A stretch of 64,000 nucleotides of DNA from Niveibacterium sp. SC-1 (GCF_038235435.1 NZ_CP151275.1:124001-188000); one strand, 5' to 3'. Counted from the first letter of the stretch, positions 18,679 to 28,170 are shown. Notes: generated by a model not told the origin, from the sequence alone. Numbers and translations: made by a program.

Positions 18679-20334
18679 ATGACTCCAGATTCCGGCCTCA
18701 CAGAGGCCGCCGCTGCGCCCGCGGGCGTACCCATTCTCACGCTCCAGGGCATCGACAAGCGCTTCCCTGGGGTGCATGCCTTGAAAGACGCGCACTTGCG
18801 TCTGTTCCCGGGCGAAGTGCATACCATCATGGGCCAGAACGGCGCGGGCAAATCCACGCTGATCAAGGTGCTCACCGGGGTCTATACCTGCGACACGGGC
18901 GAGATCCGATTGGGCGGTGAAGCGATCCGCCCGGGCTCCACGCTCGAAGCGCAGGCGCTGGGGATCTCCACGGTGTACCAGGAGATCAACCTGTGTCCGA
19001 ACCTGTCGGTGGCCGAGAACATCTTCATCGGCCGCTTCCCGATGGCGAAAGGCCGCATCGACTGGAAGCGCGCGCAGAAGGAAGCCGCGGCGGCCCTGGC
19101 CGCGCTGCACATCGAGATCGACGTCACCAAGACGCTCGCCGACTACCCGGTGGCGATCCAGCAGATGGTGGCGATCGCCCGCGCCATGCTCACCGATGCA
19201 CGCATCCTCATCCTCGATGAACCGACCTCCAGCCTCGATGAGCAGGAGGTGGCCCAGCTCTTCGCGGCGATGCGAAGCCTCAAAGAGAAGGGTGTAGCGA
19301 TCCTCTTCGTCACCCACTTCCTCGACCAGACCTACGCGATGAGTGATCGGATCACGGTCATGCGCAATGGCGAGGTCGAGGGCGAATACCTGCCGCGCGA
19401 CCTGCCGCGTCTCGCACTCGTGAGCAAGATGGTCGGGCGCGAACTCTCGGAAGCGGACTTCGCCCGCAAGACGGTCGCCACGGCGGAAGCCGGCGCCCGC
19501 CGTCCGCTCTTCGAAGCGCAAGGCCTGGGCCGGCGTGGCCAGGTCCAGCCGATGGACATCGGTGTGGCCGCCGGCGAAGTGCTGGGACTGGGCGGCTTGC
19601 TCGGTTCGGGCCGCACCGAGACCGCACGCTTGATGTTCGGCGCCGAGCGCGCCGACTCGGGTGAAATCCGCATCGACGGGAAGAGTGCCAACCTGCGCTC
19701 GCCGCGCGATGCGATCGCAGCGGGCCTCGCCTTCCTGCCCGAGGACCGCAAGACCGAGGGCATCGTCGCCGAGCTCTCGGTGCGCGAGAACATCGTGCTG
19801 GCACTCCAGGCGCGCCAGGGGATCTTCCGCTTCATCCCCAAACGGCGTCAGCGCGAGATCGCCGATCGTTACATCCAGGCCCTCGGGATCAAGACGCCGG
19901 ATGCGGAAAAGCCGATCGGGCAGCTCTCCGGCGGCAACCAGCAAAAGGCGCTGCTCGCGCGCTGGCTCGCCACCGACCCCAAGATGCTCATCCTCGATGA
20001 GCCCACCCGCGGCATCGATGTCGCGGCCAAGCTCGACATCATGGATGAGGTCTTGAAGCTCTGCGGCCGCGGCATGGGCATTGTCTTCATCTCCTCGGAG
20101 ATGGAGGAAGTCATGCGCGTCTCACACCGCATCGCGGTGCTGCGTGACCGCAAGAAGATCCAGGAACTGGATGCGAGCGAAGTCGATGAGCGCGGCGTGT
20201 TTCGCGCGATCGCCGGCGAGAGCAGTGCCGCCCCCGCGGCGATCAACGCCGCGGCAGAACAGAGCGCCGGTGCCGGTACAGGTAAAAGCACCGGCGCCAG
20301 CGCAGGACAGAATGCAGGAGACAGCGCGTCATGA
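18679..20334 (+). CDS. ytfR: Sugar ABC transporter ATP-binding protein (two ABC domains)
   Basis: This 551-residue ATPase powers the YtfQ-type importer. It has two ABC modules. The first has Walker A GQNGAGKST at about residues 54-62 and Walker B ILILDEPTSSLD. The second has the degenerate Walker A LGSGRTET, signature LSGGNQQKA and Walker B MLILDEPTRGID, as in the RbsA/MglA/XylG class. The C-terminus carries a low-complexity Ala/Gly/Ser tail of about 35 residues unlike typical homologues. The start is the ATG at 18679. The stop overlaps the next ATG (ATGA). The 252-base gap from ytfQ holds the hairpin at 18447. Confidence 0.92.
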   Translation: MTPDSGLTEAAAAPAGVPILTLQGIDKRFPGVHALKDAHLRLFPGEVHTIMGQNGAGKSTLIKVLTGVYTCDTGEIRLGGEAIRPGSTLEAQALGISTVYQEINLCPNLSVAENIFIGRFPMAKGRIDWKRAQKEAAAALAALHIEIDVTKTLADYPVAIQQMVAIARAMLTDARILILDEPTSSLDEQEVAQLFAAMRSLKEKGVAILFVTHFLDQTYAMSDRITVMRNGEVEGEYLPRDLPRLALVSKMVGRELSEADFARKTVATAEAGARRPLFEAQGLGRRGQVQPMDIGVAAGEVLGLGGLLGSGRTETARLMFGAERADSGEIRIDGKSANLRSPRDAIAAGLAFLPEDRKTEGIVAELSVRENIVLALQARQGIFRFIPKRRQREIADRYIQALGIKTPDAEKPIGQLSGGNQQKALLARWLATDPKMLILDEPTRGIDVAAKLDIMDEVLKLCGRGMGIVFISSEMEEVMRVSHRIAVLRDRKKIQELDASEVDERGVFRAIAGESSAAPAAINAAAEQSAGAGTGKSTGASAGQNAGDSAS

Positions 20335-21404
20335 ATGAACACAATCCGCTGCGCCGGCTCACCGAGCATGCGCTGTTCTGGCCTGCCGTCGTGCTCGTGC
20401 TGCTGCTGGCCTTGAACCTGGTGGTGAACCCCGGGTTCTTCCGCGTCGAGGTGCGCGATGGGCGCCTGTACGGCAGTCTCATCGACATCCTCAACCGGGC
20501 ATCCCCCTTGATCATCGTGTCGCTCGGGATGTGCGTGGTGATCGCCACCCGCGGGGTGGATATCTCGGTGGGGGCGGTGGTGGCGATCTCGGCCGCTGTC
20601 GCGGCCTATCTGGTGAGCGGGGAGAGCACCTTCGTGAATGGGCAGTCGGTCTATGTCCCCAAGGTGCCACTGCTGGTCGCGTTCGCGGTCGCGATCGCGA
20701 TCTCGGTGCTGTGCGGGCTGTGGAACGGGGTGCTGGTGGCCGGTGTGGGCATGCAGCCCATCATCGCGACGCTGATCCTGATGGTGGCCGGGCGCGGGAT
20801 CGCGCAGCTCATTACCAACGGCCAGATCATCACGGTCTACTACAAGCCCTTCCACTTCATCGGCAACGGCTACATCGCAGGGCTGCCCTTCGCGCTGTAT
20901 CTCGCCGCCGCCCTCTTCATCGTGATGGCGGCGCTCAAGACGCGCACGGCCCTGGGCCTCTTCATCCAGGCGGGCGGCATCAACCCGGCCGCGGCACGCC
21001 TCTCGGGCATCAACGCGCGCGGCATCCTCATCGCGGTGTACGGCTTCTGCGGGGCGACCGCGGGGCTCGCGGGGCTCATCATCAGTTCGAACGTGAAGAG
21101 CGCGGATGCGAACAACGCGGGGCTGATGCTCGAACTCGATGCGATCCTCGCCGTGGTGCTGGGCGGCACGTCTCTGGCCGGTGGGCGTTTCTCCTTGCGC
21201 GGCACGGTGATCGGCGCACTCATCATCCAGACGCTCACCACCACCATCTACTCGATGGGCGTACCGCCGGAGATCAACCTGGTGGTCAAAGCGCTCGTGG
21301 TGTTCGCGGTGTGCGTGATCCAGTCCGACTTCAGCCACCAGCTCGCGCAGAGCGCGCTGGGACGACTATTGAGCCGGAACACCGGCCGGAGGGCGACGAC
21401 GTGA
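20331..21404 (+). CDS. ytfT: Sugar ABC transporter permease (YtfT-like)
   Basis: This 357-residue inner-membrane permease of the RbsC/AraH family has about ten hydrophobic segments. Conserved family pieces are ATRGVDISVGAVVAIS, AARLSGINARG and GGTSLAGGRFSLRGTVIG. It should form the channel with YjfF in a heterodimer, since the next gene is a second, different permease as in E. coli ytfQRT-yjfF. It overlaps ytfR by 4 bases at its start and yjfF by 4 bases at its end. Confidence 0.92.
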   Translation: MNEHNPLRRLTEHALFWPAVVLVLLLALNLVVNPGFFRVEVRDGRLYGSLIDILNRASPLIIVSLGMCVVIATRGVDISVGAVVAISAAVAAYLVSGESTFVNGQSVYVPKVPLLVAFAVAIAISVLCGLWNGVLVAGVGMQPIIATLILMVAGRGIAQLITNGQIITVYYKPFHFIGNGYIAGLPFALYLAAALFIVMAALKTRTALGLFIQAGGINPAAARLSGINARGILIAVYGFCGATAGLAGLIISSNVKSADANNAGLMLELDAILAVVLGGTSLAGGRFSLRGTVIGALIIQTLTTTIYSMGVPPEINLVVKALVVFAVCVIQSDFSHQLAQSALGRLLSRNTGRRATT

Positions 21405-22471
21405 AGAAACCTTTCTCGCTCAATGCGCAGAACCTGCCGCTGGCCGTGACCATCGCGCTCTTCGCGCTCATGTATGGCTTCGGTTCCGTGATGTACGACG
21501 GCTACTTCTCCTGGCAGGTCTTCCTCAACCTCTTCGTGGACAACGCGTTCCTGTGCATTGTCGCGATCGGCATGACCTTCGTGATCCTCTCGGGAGGCAT
21601 CGACCTGTCGGTGGGCTCGGTGGTGGCACTGGCGACCATGATCGCGGCGAGCCTCCTGGAGTTCCGCCACTGGAACCCCTGGGCGGTGATCGCGCTGGTG
21701 CTGGTCTTAGGCGCGCTCTTTGGCACGGTGATGGGGCTCCTGGTGCACTTCTTCCGCATCCCCGCCTTCATCGTGACACTCGGCGGCATGTTCCTCGCCC
21801 GCGGCCTCTGTTACCTCATCAGCATCGACTCGATCTCGATCACCGAGCCCACCTTCACCGCGCTCTCGCAGGCGCGCATCAATGTGGGCGTGGGCGAGAT
21901 CAGCCCCAGCGTGATCGTGGCGCTGGTGTTTCTCGCCGTGGCGATGTTCCTCGCGCACTACACGAACTTCGGCCGCACGGTGTACGCGATCGGCGGCAAC
22001 GAGCGCTCGGCCGAACTCATGGGGCTGCCCGTGGCGCGCACCAAGGTGTTGATCTACACGCTCTCCTCCTTCTGTGCGGCCGCTGGCGGGCTCGTATTCG
22101 CCTTCTACATGCTCTCGGGCTACGGGCTGCACGCCCAGGGGCTGGAGCTCGATGCGATCGCCGCCACGGTGATCGGGGGGACGCTGCTCACCGGGGGCGT
22201 GGGCTATGTCTTCGGCACGCTCTTCGGGGTGCTCATCCTCGGGCAGATCCAGACGCTCATCATGTTCGACGGCTCGCTCTCCTCCTGGTGGACCAAGATC
22301 GCCATCGGGGCACTCCTCTGTCTGTTCTGCCTCATGCAGCGCGGCTTGGAGAGCATTCGGGAACGCAGGAAGGGAACGGGAGGGCGTATCCGCAGGAAAC
22401 GGGCGCCGGCACCCGCCTCGAAGACGGAGGTGGTGGCGGAACGGGACGGTCCGAGCCGCAAGGCGGCCTGA
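21401..22471 (+). CDS. yjfF: Sugar ABC transporter permease (YjfF-like)
   Basis: This 356-residue second permease of the importer has multiple hydrophobic segments and the family motifs LSGGIDLSVGSVVAL, YAIGGNERSAELMGLPV and GGTLLTGGVGYVFGT. The start is GTG at 21401, overlapping the ytfT stop as GTGA. The C-terminal cytoplasmic tail is Arg/Lys-rich and longer than usual. It completes a four-gene uptake operon. Confidence 0.92.
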   Translation: MKKPFSLNAQNLPLAVTIALFALMYGFGSVMYDGYFSWQVFLNLFVDNAFLCIVAIGMTFVILSGGIDLSVGSVVALATMIAASLLEFRHWNPWAVIALVLVLGALFGTVMGLLVHFFRIPAFIVTLGGMFLARGLCYLISIDSISITEPTFTALSQARINVGVGEISPSVIVALVFLAVAMFLAHYTNFGRTVYAIGGNERSAELMGLPVARTKVLIYTLSSFCAAAGGLVFAFYMLSGYGLHAQGLELDAIAATVIGGTLLTGGVGYVFGTLFGVLILGQIQTLIMFDGSLSSWWTKIAIGALLCLFCLMQRGLESIRERRKGTGGRIRRKRAPAPASKTEVVAERDGPSRKAA

Positions 22472-22606
22472 TCGCTGCCTTGAAAGCGGTTTCTTATGCA
22501 GAAAAGCCGCGCGGACACCGTATTTCACACGCTTCGTCCATCAAGCCCTCCTCTCGATCCGACGTTAATTCGATGCTAAAGGCGGCAAACGCCCAGGGGG
22601 AGAGAG

Positions 22607-24259
22607 ATGAAGAAGAAACGTCTGGTGCTGACGGTGGCACAACGCATCGTGGTGGGTTTTCTGGCGGTCGTCGTGGTGATGAGTGGCGTGCAGTTCGCCG
22701 TGTACCAGAGTTATCGCAACGCCGCGGCGGCGGTCGAGATGACCGAGCACACGTATAGCGTGCTGCGCCAGGTCGACGATCTGCGTCTGGCGCTCGTGCA
22801 GGTCGAGACCCTGCAGCGCGGCTTCGTCATGCTGGGCGACGACTCACAACTCGCGCCGATGCAGGACGCCCGGAAGCGCGCCAAGGACGACATGGCCGCG
22901 TTGCGCAAGGAGTTCGAAGGCGACAAGAAGGCGCTGGACAACCTGCAGAGTGCGGATGCGACGCTGGATGGCTGGCTTTCCGACATTGTCGACGCCTCGA
23001 TTGCGCGCCGCCGTGAAGCCGCCGACGACGAAAGCGTGGCGCCGATCGCCGCACTCTTCGCCAAGGAGGGCTCGCGCCGCATGCTCGAGATGGTGAATGC
23101 GCTCAAGGAGGTCCAGCAGATCGCGGAAGCGCGCCTGGCGACCTATCGCGCCGACGGCGAGGCCCGCAAGGCCCGCACTGCGGCAGTGATGGCCGCGGGT
23201 GGCATCGCCGGCCTGGTCATCAGCCTGGTCATCGCGGCCTGGGTGGCGCGCAGCATCCGGCGTCGCCTCGGCGGTGAACCCGCGCATGTGCGCGACGTCG
23301 CCCAGCTGGTGGCGGCGGGCGATCTGCGCGGCAACATCGACACGCACCGCGCCGCGCCCGACAGCATTCTCTCCGCGATGCGCAGCATGAAGGACAGGCT
23401 GGTCGAGACGGTGCGCAGCATCCAGGGCGGTGCCGAGCAGGTGAATGGCGCCGCCTCGGTCCTCACCTCTTCGGCAGAAAGCATGCAGAGTGGATCCGGC
23501 CGCCAGAGCGAGGCGACCGCTGCGATGGCCGCAGCGATCGAGCAGATGACAGTGAGCATCGGCCATGTGTCGAACAGCGCCGAGGATGCACAGCGCATGG
23601 CCGAGGCGGCCGGCGTCGCATCCAGCGAAGGTTCGGCCGCAGTCGACCGCGCCGTCGCCGAGATGGGCGCGATCGTGCGCATGGTGCAGGACGCCGCGCA
23701 GATGATCGAGGCGCTGGACGCCGAGTCGCGCCAGATCTCCAGCGTGGTCGGCGTGATCAAGGAAGTCGCCGACCAGACCAATCTCTTGGCGCTCAATGCG
23801 GCGATCGAGGCCGCGCGCGCCGGTGAACAGGGGCGCGGATTCGCGGTGGTGGCCGACGAGGTGCGCAAGCTGGCCGAACGCACCAAGACCTCCACCGACG
23901 AGATCGCCGCGATGATCGGCAAGGTGCAGCAGAGCACCGATGCCGCCGTGATGCGCATGACCGGCATCGTGGACAACGCCGAGCAGGGCCAGCAGCTCGC
24001 CAGCGAGGCCGGCGCGCGGATCCAGAGCATCCACACCAGCATCGCGCAGACCGTCGCGGCCGTGACCGAGATGAGCGTCGCCCTGCGCGAGCAGAGCAGC
24101 ACCAGCCACGACATCGCACAGCACGTCGAAGAGGTGGCGCAGATGACCGAAGAGAGCAGCCGCACTGCCGCGCATACGGCGCATGCCGCGCGCGAGCTGC
24201 GCGAGATGGCCGATGCCCTGCGTGGCGCGGTGAATCACTTCCGCCTGGAAGCCGCCTGA
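22607..24259 (+). CDS. Methyl-accepting chemotaxis protein
   Basis: This 550-residue chemoreceptor has an N-terminal membrane segment (about residues 13-32) and a periplasmic helical bundle of about 150 residues resembling CHASE3 or four-helix-bundle sensors. A second membrane segment (about 192-214) is followed by a HAMP domain and the cytoplasmic signalling domain. The hairpin tip includes [20 protein letters not shown] and [16 protein letters not shown]. There is no C-terminal NWETF-type tether for CheR. It lies between the sugar importer and the lactonase gene. I infer that it mediates taxis to galactose or related sugars, perhaps through one of the spare binding proteins. Confidence 0.92.
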   Translation: MKKKRLVLTVAQRIVVGFLAVVVVMSGVQFAVYQSYRNAAAAVEMTEHTYSVLRQVDDLRLALVQVETLQRGFVMLGDDSQLAPMQDARKRAKDDMAALRKEFEGDKKALDNLQSADATLDGWLSDIVDASIARRREAADDESVAPIAALFAKEGSRRMLEMVNALKEVQQIAEARLATYRADGEARKARTAAVMAAGGIAGLVISLVIAAWVARSIRRRLGGEPAHVRDVAQLVAAGDLRGNIDTHRAAPDSILSAMRSMKDRLVETVRSIQGGAEQVNGAASVLTSSAESMQSGSGRQSEATAAMAAAIEQMTVSIGHVSNSAEDAQRMAEAAGVASSEGSAAVDRAVAEMGAIVRMVQDAAQMIEALDAESRQISSVVGVIKEVADQTNLLALNAAIEAARAGEQGRGFAVVADEVRKLAERTKTSTDEIAAMIGKVQQSTDAAVMRMTGIVDNAEQGQQLASEAGARIQSIHTSIAQTVAAVTEMSVALREQSSTSHDIAQHVEEVAQMTEESSRTAAHTAHAARELREMADALRGAVNHFRLEAA

Positions 24260-24446
24260 AGCGCAAGTTTCGGCAGGTGGGGTCGCGGACCGCGGCCCAG
24301 CGGCAGCGGGGATTTGGTTAGAATCGGCGGGCTTCGCGCGCAGCTGCGTGCGAGGCCCGTTTCCGTCGTTTCCCCCGTTGCCGAGTCCACGCTGAATCCC
24401 ATGCCGCACATCTTTCCCGCCCATCCCACGCATTCCCTCCCGACCT

Positions 24447-24458
24447 GCAAACGCTTGC
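24447..24458. promoter_or_regulatory. LacI-family operator candidate upstream of the lactonase gene
   Basis: GCAAACGCTTGC differs by one base from the perfect palindrome at 15421-15432 and has the same AANCGNTT core. It ends 14 bases before the lactonase ATG, directly against its ribosome site (GGAGGG). A bound repressor there would block transcription elongation or initiation of the lactonase-dehydrogenase pair. Confidence 0.5.
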
Positions 24459-24471
24459 GGAGGGCCGCACG

Positions 24472-25365
24472 ATGAGTACGAAGCTCGAAGCGACGCTCCT
24501 CGTCGATGCCCGCAATACCCTGGGCGAAGGCGTGCTCTGGGACGCTGCCGCACAACGTGTGCGCTGGACCGACATCGTCGGCAAGACCCTGTGGGAGCTG
24601 GACCCGGCGAGCGGTGCGGTGCAGGTGCGCAGCCTGCCCGAGCGCGTCGCGCACATGGCCGTCACTGGCCAACCCGGGCGCCTGCTGCTGGGCCTGGAGA
24701 GCGGCTACGCCGGTCTCGACCTGGCGCGCAACGAGCTCACCGGCATCGTCGAGGTCGAGTCCGCACTTGCCTATACGCGACTCAATGACGGTCGCGTCGA
24801 TCGCGCCGGCAACATGGTCTTCGGCACCATCGACGAAGAACAGGCCAAACCCCGCGGCGGCTTCTACCGCCTCGATACCAAGGGCAAGGTCAAGCGCATG
24901 GACCTGCCGGCGCCGGCGATTCCCAACAGCATCTGCTTCTCGCCCGATGGCAAGCGCATGTACTTCGCCGACAGCCTCACGTTCAAGATCATGTGCGGCG
25001 ATTACGACGCGAAGACCGGCAAGGTGAGCAACACCCGTGTCTTCGTCGAGCTGCCTGAAAACGGCGAACCGGACGGCGCCAATGTCGATGCCCAGGGTTA
25101 CCTGTGGAACGCGCAATGGGGCCTGGGCCGCGTCGTGCGCTACACGCCGGATGGCGCCGAGGACATCGTCGTCAATCTGCCGGTGAAGCAACCCTCCTGC
25201 ATCGCCTTCGGCGGCGCGGCGCGCGACACCCTCTACATCACCAGTGCGCGCAAGGGCCTCTCCGAGGCTGCGCTGGCCGATCAGGCGACTGCGGGCGGGC
25301 TTTTCAGCGTCAAGCTCGAAGGGATCGCCGGATTGCCCGAAGTACCCTGGGGCGGTCGCTGGTGA
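24472..25365 (+). CDS. SMP-30/gluconolactonase-family sugar lactonase
   Basis: This 297-residue six-bladed propeller enzyme hydrolyses sugar lactones, here probably galactono- or arabino-1,4-lactone. Metal-binding candidates are Glu19 (TLGEG), the asparagine in AIPNSICFSPDG and the aspartate in EPDGANVD; DGRVDRAGN is the usual substrate-side segment. It overlaps the downstream sugar dehydrogenase gene by 4 bases (GTGA), so the lactone made by that enzyme is passed to this one. Step 2 of the De Ley-Doudoroff or L-arabinose oxidative pathway fits. A LacI-like operator precedes it. Confidence 0.87.
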   Translation: MSTKLEATLLVDARNTLGEGVLWDAAAQRVRWTDIVGKTLWELDPASGAVQVRSLPERVAHMAVTGQPGRLLLGLESGYAGLDLARNELTGIVEVESALAYTRLNDGRVDRAGNMVFGTIDEEQAKPRGGFYRLDTKGKVKRMDLPAPAIPNSICFSPDGKRMYFADSLTFKIMCGDYDAKTGKVSNTRVFVELPENGEPDGANVDAQGYLWNAQWGLGRVVRYTPDGAEDIVVNLPVKQPSCIAFGGAARDTLYITSARKGLSEAALADQATAGGLFSVKLEGIAGLPEVPWGGRW

Positions 25366-26108
25366 GCGCTCGCCTTCCCGGCAAGGTCGCCATCGTCACC
25401 GGTGCCGCACGCGGCATCGGGGCGGCGATCGCGCAGCGCTTCGCCGCGGAAGGCGCCCATGTGATCGGCGCGGACCGGGAGGCCGGCGCCAGGCTCGAAG
25501 GCGTGGATCTGCGCCCGGTGGACATCACCGATGTCGAGGCCGTACAGCACCTGGTGGACGCGGTGCGCGAGCGTTACGGGCGTGTCGACATCCTCGTGAA
25601 CAATGCCGGTCGCAATGTCTTCCGCGACCCGCTCACGCTGTCCGAGGAAGACTGGACCCACTGCCTCGCGGTGGATCTGAAGGGCGCCTGGAACCTGTGC
25701 AAGGCCGTGCTGCCCGCCATGCTCGAACAAGGCGCCGGCAGCATCGTGAACATCGCCTCTGTGCATGGTCACAAGGTGCTGGCCGACACCTTTCCCTATC
25801 CGATCGCCAAGCACGGCCTGATCGGCATGACCAAGGCCCTGGGCATCCAGTACGCCGCCCGCGGCATCCGCGTCAATTCGATCTCGCCCGGCCTGATCCT
25901 CACGCCGCAGATCGAAGCCTGGTTCGCGGCGCAGCCCGATCCCGAGCACGAACGCCGGCGCCAGACCGAAATTCTGCCCTGCAAGCGCATCGGCTCCCCG
26001 CAGGAAGTCGCCGCCGCGGCACTCTTCCTCGCCAGCGACGAAGCGAGCTTCATCAACGCCACCGACCTGCTGGTCGACGGCGGCCGCTCCCAGCTCTACC
26101 ACGACTGA
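25362..26108 (+). CDS. SDR-family sugar 1-dehydrogenase (galactose/arabinose type)
   Basis: This 248-residue classical short-chain dehydrogenase has the cofactor motif TGAARGIG, NNAG at about residue 80, and the catalytic set Ser133, Tyr146 and Lys150. The start is the GTG at 25362, which overlaps the lactonase stop; the frame is open further upstream, but inside the lactonase gene. Coupling to a sugar lactonase points to oxidation of an aldose at C1, D-galactose and/or L-arabinose. SDR enzymes of this kind often use both sugars, so the exact substrate is inferred. Confidence 0.82.
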   Translation: MSARLPGKVAIVTGAARGIGAAIAQRFAAEGAHVIGADREAGARLEGVDLRPVDITDVEAVQHLVDAVRERYGRVDILVNNAGRNVFRDPLTLSEEDWTHCLAVDLKGAWNLCKAVLPAMLEQGAGSIVNIASVHGHKVLADTFPYPIAKHGLIGMTKALGIQYAARGIRVNSISPGLILTPQIEAWFAAQPDPEHERRRQTEILPCKRIGSPQEVAAAALFLASDEASFINATDLLVDGGRSQLYHD

Positions 26109-26262
26109 CTCCAGCCGCGGCGACGCCCTGCCGCCGATCGCGTGGCGCAACTCAGTCGCGCACCCTGCATTTCAACCCGCCGGATCGTCGTTTCGTCTCA
26201 TACCCGTGGGAGTGCTCGCGCGGCCTGAGGACACTGCGCTTACCCCAACCAAGGAGCGAGCC

Positions 26263-26775
26263 ATGTTCATTGAGATCCTCAAGCACATCCCCCTCTGGGT
26301 GTTCGGCGTTTTCTTCGTGCTGCTCTACATGGGTCTCAAGCAGGTGCGCCCGCGTGAGGTCTCGGTCAAGCGCCTGGTGCTGGTTCCCCTGTTGATGATG
26401 GCTTGGTCGCTGGCCGGCATGCTGGGCAGCTTTGCGCATCACGAAACGCTGGCCGGCACAGCCTGGGCGAGTGGTTTCGCACTGGTGCTGGGTGCCGCGG
26501 CGCTGCGCGGACCGGCCATCGGTGTGCGCTACGATGCCGCGCGCCGCGTCCTGCAGTTGCCCGGCAGCTGGACCCCGTTGGCCCTGATGATGGGGATCTT
26601 CTGGCTCAAGTTCGGGGTGGGCATGGCGACCGCGATGCAGCCCTCGCTGGCCGACCTGAACGGTTTCGCCGCCCCGGTCTGCCTCGCCTACGGCGCGCTT
26701 TCCGGCGTCTTCGCGGGCCGTGCGCTGCGCCTGCTGCGGGCCACCCGCCGCGAGGCCGGCTGGGTTGCGGCCTGA
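26263..26775 (+). CDS. Membrane protein of unknown function (four to five spans)
   Basis: This 170-residue protein has hydrophobic segments starting at IPLWVFGVFFVLLYMG and spread through its length, with almost no soluble domain. The ATG at 26263 follows AAGGAG at 7 bases, better than the in-frame upstream ATG. It resembles small DUF-class membrane proteins of proteobacteria (possibly DUF6622), without known function. It is convergent with the DUF1304-like gene, with a 3-base gap. Confidence 0.7.
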   Translation: MFIEILKHIPLWVFGVFFVLLYMGLKQVRPREVSVKRLVLVPLLMMAWSLAGMLGSFAHHETLAGTAWASGFALVLGAAALRGPAIGVRYDAARRVLQLPGSWTPLALMMGIFWLKFGVGMATAMQPSLADLNGFAAPVCLAYGALSGVFAGRALRLLRATRREAGWVAA

Positions 26776-26778
26776 GTT

Positions 26779-27147
26779 TCAGGTAGCGAGCAGGGCCGCC
26801 GTTGCAAGCACGGCCGGCAGCGCCTGGATCCACAGGATGCGCCGGCTGACCGTGAGCGCGCCGAAGACTCCGGCGACGATCACGCAGATCAGGGAGAAGA
26901 GGCAGAGCACGCGCCCTGCCTCGCCCGGCCCCGCACCCAGCGCGAGCCCGAGCACCAGCCCGGCGGCGAGGAAGCCGTTGTAGAGCCCCTGGTTCGCCGC
27001 CAGCGTGCGCGAGGCCTGGGCGAACTCCGGCGTGAGACGGAAGGTGCGCAGCCCCGCGGGCTTGGTCCACAACAGCATCTCCAGCACCAGGAACCACAGG
27101 TGCAGGGCGGCGACGATCAGCACCAGCGCGGCGGCGGCGAGCTTCAT
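26779..27147 (-). CDS. DUF1304-like membrane protein
   Basis: This 122-residue protein has four predicted membrane helices. The N-terminal pattern of a helix, then FLVLEMLLW and ANQGLYNGFLAAGL matches the DUF1304 family, whose role is not known. Its ATG overlaps the stop of the deoxyribosyltransferase-like gene by 4 bases, so the two are co-translated. The C-terminal helix ends the protein. Confidence 0.78.
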   Translation of the reverse strand: MKLAAAALVLIVAALHLWFLVLEMLLWTKPAGLRTFRLTPEFAQASRTLAANQGLYNGFLAAGLVLGLALGAGPGEAGRVLCLFSLICVIVAGVFGALTVSRRILWIQALPAVLATAALLAT

Positions 27148-27620
27148 GCGGACTTCTCCTCGTTGTGGCGGGTATCCAGGGCTGCGATGGCTTCGGCCAG
27201 TGCGCCTTCCACGATGCGGCAGGGGACGGCGAGCATCAGGTTCAGCGGCAGGTCGAAGTCTTCCACCTGTAGGCCGTCCGCATCGTGCGTGTTTCCCTCC
27301 GGCGTGAGGCGCTGGCGCAGGCTGCGCGCATCGCGCACATAGCCGATCACCGGCTTGCCCAGGGCCGTGGCGTAGCCGACCTCGAACACCGTGCCCGAAT
27401 CCGGCTCGAAGCCGCGGAAGGGGTCCAGGCTCGCCAGCACAGCGTCGGCCGCATGGATCAGCGCGAGGTTGGCCGCGTAGATCGCCGCCGCGCCCTGCGC
27501 GGTGCCGTCCAGCGGTGTCAGTGCTTCATGGCCGTGGGCGGCGCAGAGGCTGCGGGCACGGTCGAAGTGCGCCGCCGCGTCGGGCAGGAAGACCTGTGGG
27601 CCGGCGAGATAGAGTTTCAT
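27144..27620 (-). CDS. Nucleoside 2-deoxyribosyltransferase-family protein
   Basis: This 158-residue Rossmann-like protein belongs to the family that exchanges bases on deoxynucleosides or hydrolyses deoxynucleotides. MKLYLAGPQVF at the N-terminus, DPFRGFEPDSGTVFEVGYA with the nucleophile glutamate, and ALGKPVIGY are the family marks. Related enzymes such as DNPH1/RCL hydrolyse 5'-nucleotides, so the precise activity is uncertain. It overlaps the DUF1304-like gene by 4 bases. Confidence 0.83.
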   Translation of the reverse strand: MKLYLAGPQVFLPDAAAHFDRARSLCAAHGHEALTPLDGTAQGAAAIYAANLALIHAADAVLASLDPFRGFEPDSGTVFEVGYATALGKPVIGYVRDARSLRQRLTPEGNTHDADGLQVEDFDLPLNLMLAVPCRIVEGALAEAIAALDTRHNEEKSA

Positions 27621-27645
27621 CGGAGCGGATCATGCGAAAACCGGT

Positions 27646-28089
27646 TCAGGCGTGCATGGTAGTCGCTCCACGCCCGGGCTCGCTCTGCTCGCGTCGCGTG
27701 GTGCGGATCGGCAGGGCCTGGGCAATCGCGAACCCGCTCTCGGGGATCAGGAAGAGCCAGAGCAGGGGCAGGTCTGCGTGCATGAGCGCCCACAACATCC
27801 AGGTCGAGAACAGCGCGCGCGTCGCCGCATCGAAGCGCCCGAAGCGCGGCTGCGGATCGGAGAGCCGCAAGACCGACCACACGATGACGATGCTGCCCAT
27901 CAGGCAGGCGAAGAGCGTGGGCAGCACATCCAGTGGCGCGAGCGGACTGCCGCCCAGTATCTGGTTGAGCTGGGAGAGTTGCCCCCGCACGAAGGCGACG
28001 GACCAGGGCGTGGCGAAGGGCAGCGTGACGACGAGGTCGTAGAGGGCGCTGAGGAAGACGAGTCGGCGGAAACGGGTTTCGCTGAGCAT
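27646..28089 (-). CDS. Small membrane protein under MerR-type promoter
   Basis: This 147-residue protein has four hydrophobic segments and no recognised domain. It opens MLSETRFRRLVFLSALYDL. The ATG at 28089 follows AGGAG at 7 bases. It is divergent from the MerR gene. A MerR-type promoter pointing into this gene starts about 30 bases upstream, so it is probably the main target of that regulator. Confidence 0.7.
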   Translation of the reverse strand: MLSETRFRRLVFLSALYDLVVTLPFATPWSVAFVRGQLSQLNQILGGSPLAPLDVLPTLFACLMGSIVIVWSVLRLSDPQPRFGRFDAATRALFSTWMLWALMHADLPLLWLFLIPESGFAIAQALPIRTTRREQSEPGRGATTMHA

Positions 28090-28119
28090 GGCGGGGCTCC
28101 TGTGCTTGAGGTGCGCGCA

Positions 28120-28150
28120 TGCTCAGGCCTGGAGTACGCTCCAGGGTCAA
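28120..28150 (-). promoter_or_regulatory. MerR-type promoter with 18-base dyad
   Basis: Read on the minus strand, TTGACC (28150-28145) is followed by a 19-base spacer and a weak -10 (about 28125-28119). The spacer and -35 edge contain the perfect dyad CCTGGAG-N4-CTCCAGG (28128-28145). An over-long spacer holding a dyad is the hallmark of MerR-activated promoters; the sequence resembles the zntA promoter class. It points into the membrane gene at 27646-28089. Confidence 0.7.
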
Positions 28151-28170
28151 GTCCCGAAAAAGGAAGCCCC

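Noticed and set aside
22482..22493. GAAAGCGGTTTC before the chemoreceptor gene as a third LacI-type operator
   Set aside because: It has the AANCGNTT core, but its centre is not symmetric and its arms differ from the other two sites. It could be chance.
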